Shown here: piece after piece, positions 50,146 to 61,624 of the stretch
Position numbering within the stretch: the stretch's first letter is position 1
Layout: each line of letters opens with the position of its first letter
NCBI GenBank assembly: GCA_951804985.1
Contig: OX638133.1
Location: 54,713,122-54,777,121 of the forward strand
Source of the DNA: Dryomyza anilis
Taxonomy: Eukaryota; Arthropoda; Insecta; Diptera; Dryomyzidae
Reading direction: 5' to 3'
Length of the DNA: 64,000 nucleotides
Program-made: the position numbers and the translations under genes
The notes under the pieces: generated by a model
Database searches by the model: none
Told to the model about the DNA's origin: nothing
The model's input: the letters and a program-made list of their open reading frames with translations, nothing else

Positions 50146-50339
50146 GGACAGACAGACGGACAGACAGACGGACAGACGGACATCGCTAAATCGACTCAGG
50201 AGGTCATGCTGATCAAGAATATATATACTTTTCCATACCGGAGATGCTTCCTTCTGGGTGTTACAAACGGCGTACCAAACTGAATATACCCTTTCACTCT
50301 TAGTGTAGGGTATAAAAATGTATGCGCTAATTCACAACA
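48879..50339 (-). repeat. Element B 5' LTR (copy 2), split by mini-me copy E
   Basis: LTR parts 48879-49565 and 50315-50339; together they equal the copy 1 LTR. Followed by tatg (50340-50343) as in copy 1. Confidence 0.9.
49566..50314 (+). mobile_element. mini-me / DINE-1-like element, copy E
   Basis: 749 bp, ACCAGTTGGGAAGGTTAG to GTAGGGTATA, with a long (GACA/GACG)n tract (50107-50180). The other duplication copy supplies the exact empty site (aaataaaagaaaaaatgtat, 42564), proving insertion between two A residues with no target duplication and no loss of bases. Confidence 0.9.
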
Positions 50340-52262
50340 TATGTGCATAATAACGTCGCTGTCTCAAAAATCATGTAATCGTATACTTTAGACATGATAT
50401 CCAGCAAAGAATAATAAAATCATAATGATTTGGTATTTGTTATATATGATTATAACAGGGGAACAATGTTTGGATTTTTAATTCCCTTTTATATGTTATA
50501 TTACGTGACCATATTAGTAATTTAAAACGCAAGATATTTGCAAACCCTTTTTCCCACATTTGTTGACCATATTATTGGAAAGTCGGTAAAAATGTTATTG
50601 GTTGATATCTTATAAAATGATCCATAGACAATTTTATAACCCACATTTTAAAATGTTGCGGGTCATTTCGCATAATATGCTTGAAAGTTTGTTGGCATAT
50701 TTGGAATATTTATTTAAGGTTAATGTCAATCGATAGGCACTTTAAAAACAAACATTAAATGCCTTTACATAAATATTTTATATTGTACATATAATAACCC
50801 AGCAAAAACACAGTCGGTATTTTATTGATCATTTTAGGGGTAGCAATGTATATTCAAGTTTCGATCAAAATTTCGGTCACATGTAGAATAGGGTCGGGAA
50901 AAAAATGATCAAAACTTGTGTAAACGTGTGAGTGTACATCCCTGTCTTAAGCACGTTTACACAGCTTTTTCTTACATGTATAAGTGAGTCGCAAACATTT
51001 TGCATTTGTGTTGATGTTTCGTTCAGCAGTGTCTTGCTGGGAAGTTATAGCAAAAAAACAATATCAATTATATCATTTTACACAACATTTAAAAAATACC
51101 ACAGATGGGAAGATTCCAACAGAAATGGCAAACAATGATCTTACACTTTGCAAATTGCAATCATGTACTGTGAGCAAATCAACGCATTATCTTTGTCCTT
51201 GAACAAATATGAGTTGACGAAAAGTGAGAGGTTGCTTGTTGCACTCTTTCATGTGTAATGAGAATCAGTGTTGCCATCACCCAACGGCCAAATATGGCTA
51301 AAATTTCTCAAAAAATGGATAAAAATGGCTAAATTTTATTTTATTCAATACAAAACACCAGATTAGAAACCCTTTGTTTAAGTGCCTCATTTTTTTTGAA
51401 TAATTTTGGGGATTGGGCACTTAAATAATCCCGTTTACGTTTCCTGAAGTGCTTTAATATTCATTTGTTAACCACTTTAATGCAAATATAAACTATTCGG
51501 GATACATGTCGAAACCTAAAATATTGATCTTTTTATGCATTAAATCATTTTGATTTAATAAAAAAGGGACATTTTGAAACAATCATTTTACAATGATATC
51601 ATGTTTGTAAAAGGACACAGTTTATTCTACTGAAAATATACAGTCCTTTTGTGTAATTAGTGTGAAACAAAGTTTTTTTCATTAATCGATTTTAATACTC
51701 GCAAAAAATACCTTTTAACAGCGATTTTTTACCTCGTTGCACTTTTACATACTCCGAAACAGTCTTTTTTTCAATATTTGTTATGTTAATAATCGATATT
51801 ACAATTTTAGTTCAACAAAAAATACATATTTTAATTAAGTATTTAACTTAGTATGAATTGTGTATTTTTTTTTGAATATTCTTGCGTCTGTTTGTTGCCA
51901 TGCTATACAGGATAGCAACAAAGAGTTGTCGTTGTGAAAGTGTGTGCATACGCATCGTAATTTGTTATTTTTGTATTCTCTTCTTTCTGTTAGTGTTCGC
52001 TTTGTATCGTTGTAGTTTGTGTTCGCATAGATAACTGATACCCTGTAAGATATTATTTGTGTTCTCTTGACATACGGTATGTGTAGCATACAGATTTTTT
52101 TAATCTCTGACGAAAAAAACATGCCTATACGAAATATTCCTTATATTTATAATGAATGTATATACTCATTTTATTATGGCCTTGAGATTTTGAATTGCCT
52201 CGTCAACATCACTTGATTTATACAATTATTTTTTATTAGTTAATTCTTGTTAAAATATAATT
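50340..52262 (+). repeat. Satellite unit right half (duplicated with copy 2)
   Basis: Duplicate of 42599-44520. Not an independent member of the tandem array. Confidence 0.85.
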
Positions 52263-52532
52263 CAAATTTTTATGTTATTGTTTTTTTTTTTTTGTTAGTT
52301 AAATAATTTACGTTTTATTGAAGAAATGCAAAATATGGATAATAGGTAACTTAAATACAATCAGTGTTCAAATTCTATTCGTGTTTATAATTAATATGCA
52401 GTTTAAGATATTTGTCGTCGATCTTTTATTTAAAATTTAAAAATTAAAATTTTGCAAGCAAGAACAATACCAAGATCATATGTACCTATGCAAGATCAAG
52501 ACTTGCCTTGTTCTTGCAAATTATCATCACTA
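52263..52532 (+). mobile_element. hAT terminal fragment (copy 2)
   Basis: Duplicate of 44521-44788, ending ATTATCATCACTA. Confidence 0.75.
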
Positions 52533-52839
52533 CTACCACGTACAAGACAGGTTTAAATGTCATTAAATAAAATCTGGGGTTTCCCAAATAAAACTTCTTG
52601 TTGTTTCAAAAATATTCTCATGTTGTTTTAAAAAAAAAATGGGCCTGAAATTTGTTATTTTTAATTCATTTGTGTACCGGAATTCAACACAACACGGAAT
52701 TCAACACGAATTCAACACAAAAAAGCAAGCAACTCCAAGCACAAAATAGACAAAGTCGTTTGTTTTTTTATTTGCTACTCTTGTGTCTTTCGTCGAATCA
52801 CTTGTTAAGCCGCAAATAGATTACTTACTTATTTGGCCA

Positions 52840-53712
52840 TTACAATCCATGATGGCTTTCGGCCGCAGCAGTCACCCCTCGCCAGTCGCTTCTGCATTGC
52901 GCGCGCTGGCGCCAGTTTTGCACTCCAAGTATTGTCAGGTTGTCTCGCACTTGGTCGCACCACCGGATATTCGGACGCCCTCTCCTACGTTGACCACCAC
53001 TGGGTACAGAATTGAACACCTTTTTTGCTGGAGCGCTTTCATCCATACGATCGACATGTCCAAGCCAGCGTAGACGCTGGATCTTAATGCGCCTGACTAT
53101 GTCAATGTCGGAGTACAGCTCATACAGCTCGTCGTTCCATCTGATTCTGTACTCGTTTTCAACGCATATCGGGCCATAGATTTTCCGAAGAATCTTTCTA
53201 TCGAACGCTCCTAAAGCTCGCTCATCGGTGTTGGCAAGCGTCCATGCCTCAGCGCCATAGAGGAGGACTGGCATGATGAGTGACTTATAGAGCGTAATTT
53301 TTGTCCGTCGAGATAGGGCTCTGCTCCTCAATTGCCTACTGAGCCCAAAGTAACACCTGTTTGCAAGAGTTATTCTTCGGCTAATCTCCAGGCTGACATT
53401 GTTTTCCTTGTTGATGTTGGTTCCTAGGTATACGAAGTCAATCACAACTTCGAAGTTGTGGTTGTCAATAGTGACGTGTTGTCCAAGACGCCGGGACTCT
53501 TTGTTTGTTGACACTCGGTACTTCGTCTTGTCCTTGTTCACCGTAAGACTCATTCGAAGCGATCCCCTCTCTAAACTGGAGAATGCTGCACTGTCTGCTC
53601 GTACGCTCTGCCCAATGATGTCGATATCATCAGCGTACCCGAGCAGCATGGAACTCTTGTTGAAGATAGTGCCATTGTGATGGAGTTGTGCAGCTCTTAC
53701 AATCTTCTCCAT
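52840..53712 (-). pseudogene. RTE LINE: RT active site to C-terminus
   Basis: 290 codons. RT catalytic box LLGYADDIDIIGQSV at residues 23-37, then LTVNKDKTKYRVS, FVYLGTNINKEN, ISRRITLANRCYFGLSRQL, LYKSLIMPVLLYGAEAWTL and the C-terminal RLRWLGHVDRMDE ... GGQRRRGRPNIRWCDQVRDN. This ordering is diagnostic for the RTE group. The start lies in mid-RT because the frame changes between this piece and 53896-54273. Confidence 0.9.
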
Positions 53713-53895
53713 TATTAGGTTGAAGAAGTCACACGATAGGGAATCGCCTTATCTGAAACCTCGTTCGGTATTAAACGTATCGGTGAGGTTGTTCCCAATT
53801 CTCACTGAGCAACGTGTGTCGCTTAGGGTCATCCTGCAAAGCCTTATAAGTTTCGCAGGTATACCGAACTCAGACATGGTGGCGTATAGTCGACT

Positions 53896-54273
53896 TCATA
53901 TCGGACTGTGGAAGGCAGCTTTATAGTCGACGAAGAGGTGGTGGATGTCGATCTGCCTCTTTTCCAGAATATGGCGCAATGTGAAAATCGGTTCTATGGT
54001 GGACTTGCCAGGTCTGAAGCCGCACTTATAAGAGTCAATCAGTCTGTTGACGATGGGCTTCAGTCTTTCACATAATACGCTCGTTAGAACTTTATAGGCG
54101 ATGTTGAGGAGACTTATCCCACGGTAGTTGACGCGTATTGTGGGATCCCCCTTCTTAAGGATTGGGCAGAGTATGCTGAGATTCCATTCGCTAGGCATGC
54201 TTTCTTCTGACCATATTCTGCTGATGAGCTGGTGCATGCTCGTTATGAGCTCATCGCCTCCGGTCTTAAACAA
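53896..54273 (-). pseudogene. RTE LINE: RT fingers and palm
   Basis: 125 codons: WNLSILCPILKKGDPTIRVN, YRGISLLNIAYKVLTSVLCE, YKCGFRPGKSTIEPIFTLRH, and LFVDYKAAFHS, in which the first catalytic Asp is retained (VDYKAAF for the usual DFKAAYD). A frameshift follows. Confidence 0.9.
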
Positions 54274-54645
54274 CTCAGCAGGCAGACCATCCGATCCTGC
54301 GGCTTTGTTGTTTTTCAGTCGATGGCTGTGCAGACCTCTTCACGGTCAGGCGGCGGTATGTCAACGCCGTCGTCAGCAACTGGGGTTGCCAAGCTGTCTT
54401 CTCTATCAGCGGAATAGTTGTCATCATCGCCTGCTAGAAGATCAGAGAAGTGCTCTCTCCATTATCTCAGTGTACCGTGGACATCTGTTACTAGATTCCC
54501 GTCATCGTCCTGACAGGAAAAGGATCCGGTCTTTAAACCTCCGGTCAGGCGTCTTATCTTCTGAAAAAATTGTCGAGCCTCGTTCCTGTCGCCATGCATC
54601 TCAATATCTTCACACTCGCGTCTTTCTTATTCTCTTTTCTTGCGC

Positions 54646-55223
54646 CTAAAAAGATGTCTCTCCTCCTTCCTCTTCTCTCTGTATCGCTCCTTCACGGCTC
54701 GCGTAACTACCGACTGTCGAGCGGCATAGGCTTGTTCGGTCTGTTGTGTGTGTGCAGGTGTTGTCCTGGAGGCTGAATTGTCCAACCGTTGAACCAAAGA
54801 TAACGCCATGGCCCACCTTGGCATTTAAGTCGCTAATCACAATTTTGATGTCGTGACGGGGGCAGTGCTCATAGGCTTCGTCGAGGCGCTCATAGAAAGT
54901 CTCTGTAGTTTCATCGTCCTTCTCATTCGTCGGAGCGTGCGCACAAATTAGGCTGATATAGTAGTATTTAGCCTTGATGCGGATTGTTGCTAGCCGTTCG
55001 TTCACGGGTGAACCTAGAGACAAGGTGGCGACTACAAATCCACAACCAAATTCATGCCTCTCCTCATGGCAGCTGTAGTAAATGTCACAGGATGCCTGTT
55101 TAGAGCAGCCCTGTCCTGTCCATCGCATTTCCTGGATTGCGGTGATGTCAGCCTTGTATTTTTCGAGGACATCAACCAGCTGGATAGTGGCACCTTCCCT
55201 ATAAAGGGTTCGGACATTTCAGA
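54646..55223 (-). pseudogene. RTE LINE: AP-endonuclease
   Basis: Reads NVRTLYREGATIQLVDVLEK, then YKADITAIQEMRWTGQG (catalytic Glu), IYYSCHEERHEFGCGFVVAT, YYYISLICAHAPTNEKDDET and IKIVISDLNAKVGHG (Asp and Asn). The residue before NVRTL is TGA (about 55220), where the family has Trp, so a one-base nonsense change closes the start. After SLQDNTCTHTTDRTSL the protein becomes low-quality (REEEGGETSF) through frameshifts. Confidence 0.85.
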
Positions 55224-55330
55224 TGCATATCCGTAAATAATGGTCCTTTATACGTTTGCGGTTGCGGGCATAAAATTTTTCGCCAAATTTGGCAAGATCG
55301 CCATGTAATGATGGACGTTAGGGGCTGATG

Positions 55331-55915
55331 TTATTATAAATAATTAAATAGGTTTAGGTCCTGCCTGATTTAATTGCCGGCGCTTATAAACGCCACTGGC
55401 CTAAGGATTGGGATGCCGGCACTAAAAAGCGCCAAGGCAATCATAATGTTTTTAGCCGATGATTTGGCTTAATCAAAAGATGATGCCGATTAGTTGGCTG
55501 TTCAGTGATGATTGGTTTTATTACTATAAAAACTGTCTATTTATACTTAATGCTAGTTTGACATTTATCATTTTGACATAGATTTGACATAACTCTTTTG
55601 ACAATTAAAAACATAGAATAAAATATAGAATAAAAAATAGTGATGTGCATTGGGTACCTTAAAATATTCGTTTTCGAAATGGTGCTGGTATGAAAACTTG
55701 TGAATCCGAGAGAATACACCGGACTACTGCAAGCGATTTACGTCTCAAAATAGTACGGTTTGATCTATAATCAATACTTTTTGAATTTGTAGACCAGTTT
55801 TTTATAATATTTCGTAAAACATGATCAATGCAGCCTGCGCTACCTTATTGTGTGTTACTAGAAGCGTTTGTAGAGAATCATTTAGTGTGGTACAATTTTC
55901 GAACAAAATTGACGC
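55331..55915. other. DNA between LINE and foldback element
   Basis: Contains short inverted words (gccggcgcttataaacgcc, 55376-55394; gccggcactaaaaagcgcc, 55414-55432) reminiscent of a degraded element end. No gene. Confidence 0.45.
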
Positions 55916-56354
55916 TACTATATAGCAGAGATCGAAAAAAAACACTAACGTACTGTACCTTACTGTACTGAACTGTTCTTTGATACGAACACTACGAAAA
56001 CACAAACCTAACATGAAAAACACTAACGCTACCTTCCTTCTTAGCGTTTGTGTTTGCGAACACTAACTAATACACTACGAATATAACGCAACGGAAACAG
56101 ATCAGTATACAACATTACTTAGTGTACCAGGAACACATCCTCTATCTCGAAGTAAGTGTTTGTGTATTTTTAGAGTTATTTTTAGCGTTAATTTAGTGTT
56201 CTTTTTAGTGTTCTTTTAGAGTTTTTTTAGTGTTTTTTTAGTGTTCTTTTAGTGTTTTTTTAGTGGTTTTTTAGAGTTTTGTTTTGTGTTATTTTAAAAA
56301 TTTTTACCACTACCAGAGGTTTTGTAGCTCTTCCACCAAGTGATAGAAGTGGAT

Positions 56355-57445
56355 TAGGCCCCGATAGAGGAAGTCGAGAAATGGATGTGGCCATCGAGAG
56401 GGGTAAGCCACGCCCACTCCGAGAGGGCGGAAATCGCCTTTTTGTACCAACTTTTTTTTATTGCGGAATTCGATAGTAGAGGTCGAGAAATGGATGTAGC
56501 CACCGAGAGGGGTAGGCCACGCCCACTCCAAGTGGGCGGAAATCGCCTTTTTGTACCAACTTTTTTTATTGCGGAATTCGATAGTAGAGGTCGAGAAATG
56601 GATGTAGCCACCGAGAGGGGTAGGCCACGCCCACTCCAAGTGGGCGGAAATCGCCTTTTTGTACCAACTTTTTTTTATTGCGGAATTCGATAGTAGAGGT
56701 CGAGAAATGGATGTGGCCACCGAGAGGGGTAGGCCACGCCCACTCCGAGTGGGCGGAAATCGCCTTTTTGTACCAATTTTTTTTTATTGCGGAATTCGAT
56801 AGAGGAGGTCGAGAAATGGATGTGGCCACCGAGAGGGGTAGGCCACGCCCACTCCAAGTGGGCGGAAATCGCCTTTTTGTACCAACTTTTTTTTATTGCG
56901 GAATTCGATAGTAGAGGTCGAGAAATGGATGTAGCCACCGAGAGGGTAGGCCACGCCCACTCCAAGTGGGCGGAAATCGCCTTTTTGTACCAATTTTTTT
57001 TTATTGCGGAATTCGATAGTAGAGGTCGAGAAATGGATGTGGCCACCGAGAGGGGTAGGCCACGCCCACTCCGAGTGGGCGGAAATCGCCTTTTTGTACC
57101 AACTTTTTTTTATTGCGGAATTCGATAGTAGAGGTCGAGAAATGGATGTGGCCACCGAGAGGGGTAGGCCACGCCCACTTCGAGTGGGCGGAAATCGCCT
57201 TTTTGTACCAACTTTTTTTTATTGCGGAATCCGATAGTAGAGGTCGAGAAATGGATGTGGCCACCGGAGGGGTAGGCCAAAAAGGAAATCGCCTTTTTGC
57301 ACCAACTTTTTTTATTGCGGAATTCAATAGAAGAGGTCGAGAAATGGATGTAGTCATCGAGAGGGGCTACATCCATTTCGCCCACTCGGAGTGGGCTTAA
57401 ATAGCCTATTGTAACAACTTTTTTTTATTGCAGAATTCGATAGAT
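56355..57445 (+). repeat. 109-bp tandem repeat array, left arm (10 units)
   Basis: Units start gcggaattcgatagtagagg and are 108-110 bp (starts near 56463, 56571, 56680, 56789, 56898, 57007, 57116, 57225). Each contains the perfect hairpin CGCCCACT...AGTGGGCG. Most units differ by single bases; the last two are damaged. Because 109 is not a multiple of three, reading all frames yields overlapping long frames on both strands that do not reflect genes. Confidence 0.95.
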
Positions 57446-57973
57446 GTCCCACTAGTTATGAAATAAAAAAATGTTGCGTTGTTTTATAAATGTTTCCAGT
57501 TCATCGGAAAACTTGATTAACTTTTATTTTTCGTTGGAAGAAAAACAATCCGGCGCCTTACGCTCATCGCGAAACTCGCTTGGGCTGATTGACTTTTTTT
57601 TATATTTGAAATTTATAAAATATATTATAAGTACAAATAGAATATATCATGGTTGAAGTATATACAGGTTAAGTCATCCTTCAAATATCAGGCGCCATTT
57701 ACTTTTTTTTGAACACTGTTTGAAAGACTCATCATTTGTTTACGAAAAATTTTAAACAAAACATCAATTTTTACAAATTCATAAAAAAATTTAAACTCAA
57801 AATTTTAAAATAAATAAATTTCAACATTTTCGTAATTTTCAAGCTGTCTATGGGCACCATAAGAACACCGCAGTTTATAACAAAGTGATAAAGTGAATTT
57901 GTGATGTGCAATTTTAATAAATTAGCCAAATTAAAGTGCAAAAAACATAACCTTGAAATAAATTTTAAATTTT
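57446..57973. other. Unique core of the foldback element
   Basis: AT-rich, 530 bp, no match elsewhere in the window. An open frame at 57471-57656 (61 codons) is unremarkable. Confidence 0.5.
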
Positions 57974-58800
57974 CTCTATCGAATTCCGCTATCAAAAAAG
58001 TTGGTACGAAAAGGCGATTTCCGCCAACTCAGAGTGGGCGTTGCCTACCCCTCTCGGTGGCTACATCCATTTCTCGACCTCTACTATCGAATTCCGCAAT
58101 AAAAAAAAGATGGTATAAAAAGGCGATTTCCGCCCACTTGGAGTGGGCGTGGCCTACCCCTCTCGGTGGCTACATCCATTTCTCGACCTCTACTATCGAA
58201 TTCCGCAATAAAAAAAAGTTGGTACAAAAAGGCGATTTCCGCCCACTTGGAGTGGGCGTGGCCTACCCCTCTCGGTGGCTACATCCATTTCTCGACCTCT
58301 ACTATCGAATTCCGCAATAAAAAAAAGTTGGTACAAAAAGGCGATTTCCGCCCACTTGGAGTGGGCGTGGCCTACCCCTCTCGGTGGCTACATCCATTTC
58401 TCGACCTCTACTATCGAATTCCGCAATAAAAAAAAGTTGGTACAAAAAGGCGATTTCCGCCCACTTGGAGTGGGCGTGGCCTACCCCTCTCGGTGGCTAC
58501 ATCCATTTCTCGACCTCTACTATCGAATTCCGCAATAAAAAAAAGTTGGTACAAAAAGGCGATTTCCGCCCACTTGGAGTGGGCGTGGCCTACCCCTCTC
58601 GGTGGCCACATCCATTTCTCGACCTCCTCTATCGAATTCCGCAATAAAAAAAAATTGGTACAAAAAGGCGATTTCCGCTAACTCGGAGTGGGCGTGGCCT
58701 ACCCCTCTCGGTGGCTACATCCATTTCTCGACCTTCTCTATCGATTTCAGCGAAAAAAAAAAGTTGGTTCAAAAAGCGATTTCCGCCCACTTTAAGAGGG
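57974..58800 (-). repeat. 109-bp tandem repeat array, right arm (7 units)
   Basis: Inverse of the left array. Five consecutive units (58092-58640) are nearly identical to each other, suggesting recent expansion or gene conversion. Confidence 0.95.
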
Positions 58801-59236
58801 CGGGGCCTAATCCACTTCTATCACTTGGTGGAAGCGCTACAAAACCTCTGGTAGTGGTAAAATTTTTTAAAATAACACAAAACAAAACTCTAAAAAAACA
58901 CTAAAAAAACACTAAAAGAACACTAAAAAAACACTAAAAAAACTCTAAAAGAACACTAAAAAGAACACTAAAATAACGCTAAAAACAACACTATCGAACC
59001 TCGTGTATACTGATTTCGGTTTGTGTTCTATGAAAAATCACTATAAATTGAAAAAAAGTATGTGTACGCATCGGAATTCATTATCGTTGTGTTCTATTCT
59101 TTCTGTTAGTGTTCGTTTTGTAGCGTTAAAGTTTGTGTTCACAAACACAAACGCTACCCTGCAAGATAGTGTTTGCGTTCTCTTGACGTACGGTACGTGT
59201 AGCGTACGGTTTTTTTTCAATCTCTGCTATATAGTA

Positions 59237-60475
59237 ATTTGATGATTTTGTTCTTAGCGAAGTGAAATGTTAAAAAAAAGAAATTGTCAAGCGCTTTATT
59301 TTCGCAAAAAAAAAAAATATATCAAAATTAAAAAAAAAAGTCGCTCGGTCCCCTGGTGACCTTGAAAAATCAAAAACCGGTACATCTACATACAGGGTCA
59401 TGTAGTCATGGGTACTCAAATAGAAGGTAATCACGATTACAAATATGTAATAATTTTTAAGATCGATCCACTATAGCGCCCTCTAGACCATTTTATGTTC
59501 GTTATATTTACAAATTTGTAGTTTGAGGTTATGTTTTGTAATACAGGAAGGTGTACCGGTTTTTGATTTTTCAAGATCATCAGGGGTCCGAACGACTTTT
59601 TTGTATTTTTTTTTTTTTAAATACAGGGGTTCCTTTTTTTTAATTTACGTCCAGATAGCATTTTGTGAAACATTTGTACAGCAAGAATAATGGCAATGCC
59701 TTCCTTTTCTATCTGGCTGTAATTTTTTTCTGTTGAAGTCTAAGTATGTGACAGCGCATATTGCGTGATCGTCTGAATTGGTGAAGATGGATTATAGTGT
59801 AGTACGCAGAATATTCATAAATTTGTCCATTGCAATTTGGCATTCCCGTGTTCACATGAATTTTGAATCTGACTTTAGTAAATTGTCAAGTGGCTGTCGT
59901 AGAGTGCGCATGTGAGATACATATTTTCCGTATGGGTTTATTGAAAAAGATTTGGCTAAAGTTCATTTTACCGGCACAAGAGAAATAAAAAAAAATTGTC
60001 ACGCGCTTTATTTCCGCAAAAAAATAATAACAAAAAAAGGCCGCTCGGAACTCTGGTGACATTGAAAAATCAAAAACCTATGCACCTACTTACACGTACA
60101 TATGGGTACTCAAATGAAAGGTAATTTCCTCACGATTACAAATCTGTGAACCGGTTGAACCGGTAAAGTGAACTTCTCCCTTCATTAATTTCAATAAAGT
60201 TTATGCATATATCAAATGCTTGTATGAAATTTAGTATACACTTTTTTGGTGATTTTTGGAACATATTAAGAGTTTTGCTGCAAATACATTTATATATATG
60301 AAATATATGTACATTTGCAGAAAAGCTACTAATATCCTCACAGTTGCATTTAACCTACCACAAATATGACATTTTTCGCGATATTTATGGGAAACATCTC
60401 GTAAGTAATACAAAATATGTGATGTTTACAAATTACTAACACTTTTGCTGCAAATTTAGTTTTACTTACTGCATA
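59237..60475. repeat. Degenerate dispersed repeat with inverted and direct copies
   Basis: A block at 59330-59400 (cgctcggtcccctggtgacc, gaaaaatcaaaaaccggtac) is repeated inverted at 59535-59605 and directly at 60025-60090 (ccgctcggaactctggtgac). The wording (gggtactcaaatgaaaggta) recalls Helitron-like DINE elements, but I cannot set boundaries. No gene. Confidence 0.5.
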
Positions 60476-60486
60476 TTGGAATATTT

Positions 60487-60692
60487 CTAATAATAATAAT
60501 AGTTTGGCGCTACAGTCCTATAATAACTTAGGCCGAGCTCTCTCACCATTTTGAACTGTGTTATATTTGTACACAAAGTGGTGGGACCTACTGTTTAATG
60601 CTCTCGTAGGTTTGCCATTTACTGCCGAGAGGTAGCGCGGTAGAGAAAAATGTTTCCATGAAAAGATGTTGGGGGGGGCTACCCACTCCTAC
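60487..60692 (-). mobile_element. SINE copy 2, lacking the tRNA head
   Basis: Same body as 257-489, with a (TTA)n tail and a perfect 11-bp target duplication, ttggaatattt (60476-60486, 60693-60703). In place of the tRNA-like head it begins with about 22 bp, gtaggagtgggtagcccccccc (minus strand). It also lacks about 50 bp of the body, so it represents a distinct subfamily or a template-switched copy. Confidence 0.8.
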
Positions 60693-60703
60693 TTGGAATA
60701 TTT

Positions 60704-61624
60704 GCAGCAAGTAATATTTTTAGCTAAGTAGTAGTTGTTGCAACAAGCCTCTCATAAACATTCAGTGTTCTTAGTTTAGTTTAACTAAGTGTAAAATATC
60801 TATGAAATTTTTCAATTTATTAAGGGGTAGAACTAGTTTTTAAAAAACATGAAACACGTGTAAAATATTTTTTGACATTGAACATGATTGCAAAGTTTCA
60901 ACGAATTAAAAATAGTAAATCTCAAAAGTGCCCTCAAACCGGGCACTTGCCGACATATGAAAAATGTTAACTATATTTTTTTATTTTTGTTCTAGGAATG
61001 CTCGAAAAAAAAATTATGGAACGAGGAATATTGTAAAAAACTTAAGATACAATATTTTGCAGATAATAGAAAAATCGTTGCCTATTGGTTATTTGGTTGC
61101 AGCGGAATGATTTCGGTAGCTGTTGTATTAGGTAATTAAATAATTATTAATTTACAGAATGTTGTAGTGCATGCTTCTTCTACACAATGCATGCTTCTCC
61201 TACACAAGAGACTCCGCAACATTTTCTGTATGTTCACACCCGTGAACGAACGAATGGCAACCAGTGTGGCCAGTTGTTTTTTTGTTTTGTTTTGAAAAAC
61301 CTGTCATTTTCAGAATAAAAAACTCAACCTAAAAAAAAGCTATTTATGTTTTATATTTTTGTAAGCATTAAGTAACAAAAACATAAATGATAAATATGAC
61401 AATTTTTATGGTTTTACAGTTCAATCTAACGATCAAAATTAATAACTTTTTTACATCTGTTCTAATATTTAAATATGCCATATCAACATAGTATTCGTTA
61501 AGGTTTATAAAAGTTTATATATTTTACATAAAAATTACGGAAAAATATCAGTTTTTACCAGTATGTTTCTTTAAAAAAGCTACGTTAAAGTATGTAATAA
61601 GAATACTTTTATATATATATATAT
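60704..61624. other. AT-rich DNA without recognised gene
   Basis: A short direct repeat, catgcttcttctacacaa / catgcttctcctacacaa, lies at 61171-61206, and a small hairpin, gtgccctcaaaccgggcac, at 60928-60946. Nothing else is recognised. Confidence 0.45.

Larger units (their letters stand above)
45108..52851. repeat. Tandem segmental duplication, copy 2
   Basis: 7,744 bp. Same content as copy 1 plus a 749-bp mini-me insertion at 49566. Copy-specific changes include loss of 10 bp (attgttggat) in gag at 47675. The right edge runs on into the full RTE LINE, showing that copy 2 keeps the original right flank and copy 1 the original left flank. Confidence 0.9.
52818..55330 (-). mobile_element. RTE-clade LINE, degenerate
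   Basis: A single-ORF non-LTR retrotransposon on the minus strand: endonuclease, RT, then the C-terminal region GHVDRMDESAPAKKVFN typical of RTE/BovB-like elements, stop at 52840, a very short 3' UTR and a TAAG-type tail (ataagtaagtaatc). It is noticeably GC-richer than its surroundings. Broken by at least one nonsense codon and several frameshifts. The 5' limit (about 55330) is approximate. The duplication breakpoint (52851) lies only 30-40 bp from its 3' end. Confidence 0.85.
55916..59236. mobile_element. Foldback-type element with 109-bp repeat arms
   Basis: 3,321 bp, almost a mirror of itself: ends tactatatagcagagat and its complement, then about 300 bp of diverged inverted sequence, a run of gtgttcttttagtg-type words, a fixed block (ccaccaagtgatagaagtgg), a tandem array of 109-bp repeats, a 530-bp core, and the same parts inverted. 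This matches Drosophila FB-class elements, whose long inverted ends are built of tandem repeats. Flanks aattgacgc and atttgatga agree at 6 of 9 positions, only a weak hint of a 9-bp duplication. No transposase. Confidence 0.75.

Noticed and set aside
54128..54776. Plus-strand 173- and 68-codon frames over the RTE LINE
   Set aside because: Shadows of the minus-strand RT and endonuclease, which have clear domain motifs.
56355..57445. CRISPR-like array
   Set aside because: Repeats are 109 bp with no variable spacers, and the genome is eukaryotic.
56310..58904. Many 60-139-codon open frames on both strands (ATSISRPLLSNSAIKK-type)
   Set aside because: They are the 109-bp repeat read through successive frames (109 = 3x36+1). 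The same DNA gives open frames on both strands, as expected for a repeat without stops, not for genes.
55907..59245. 9-bp target duplication of the foldback element (aattgacgc / atttgatga)
   Set aside because: Only 6 of 9 bases agree; not enough to call a duplication.
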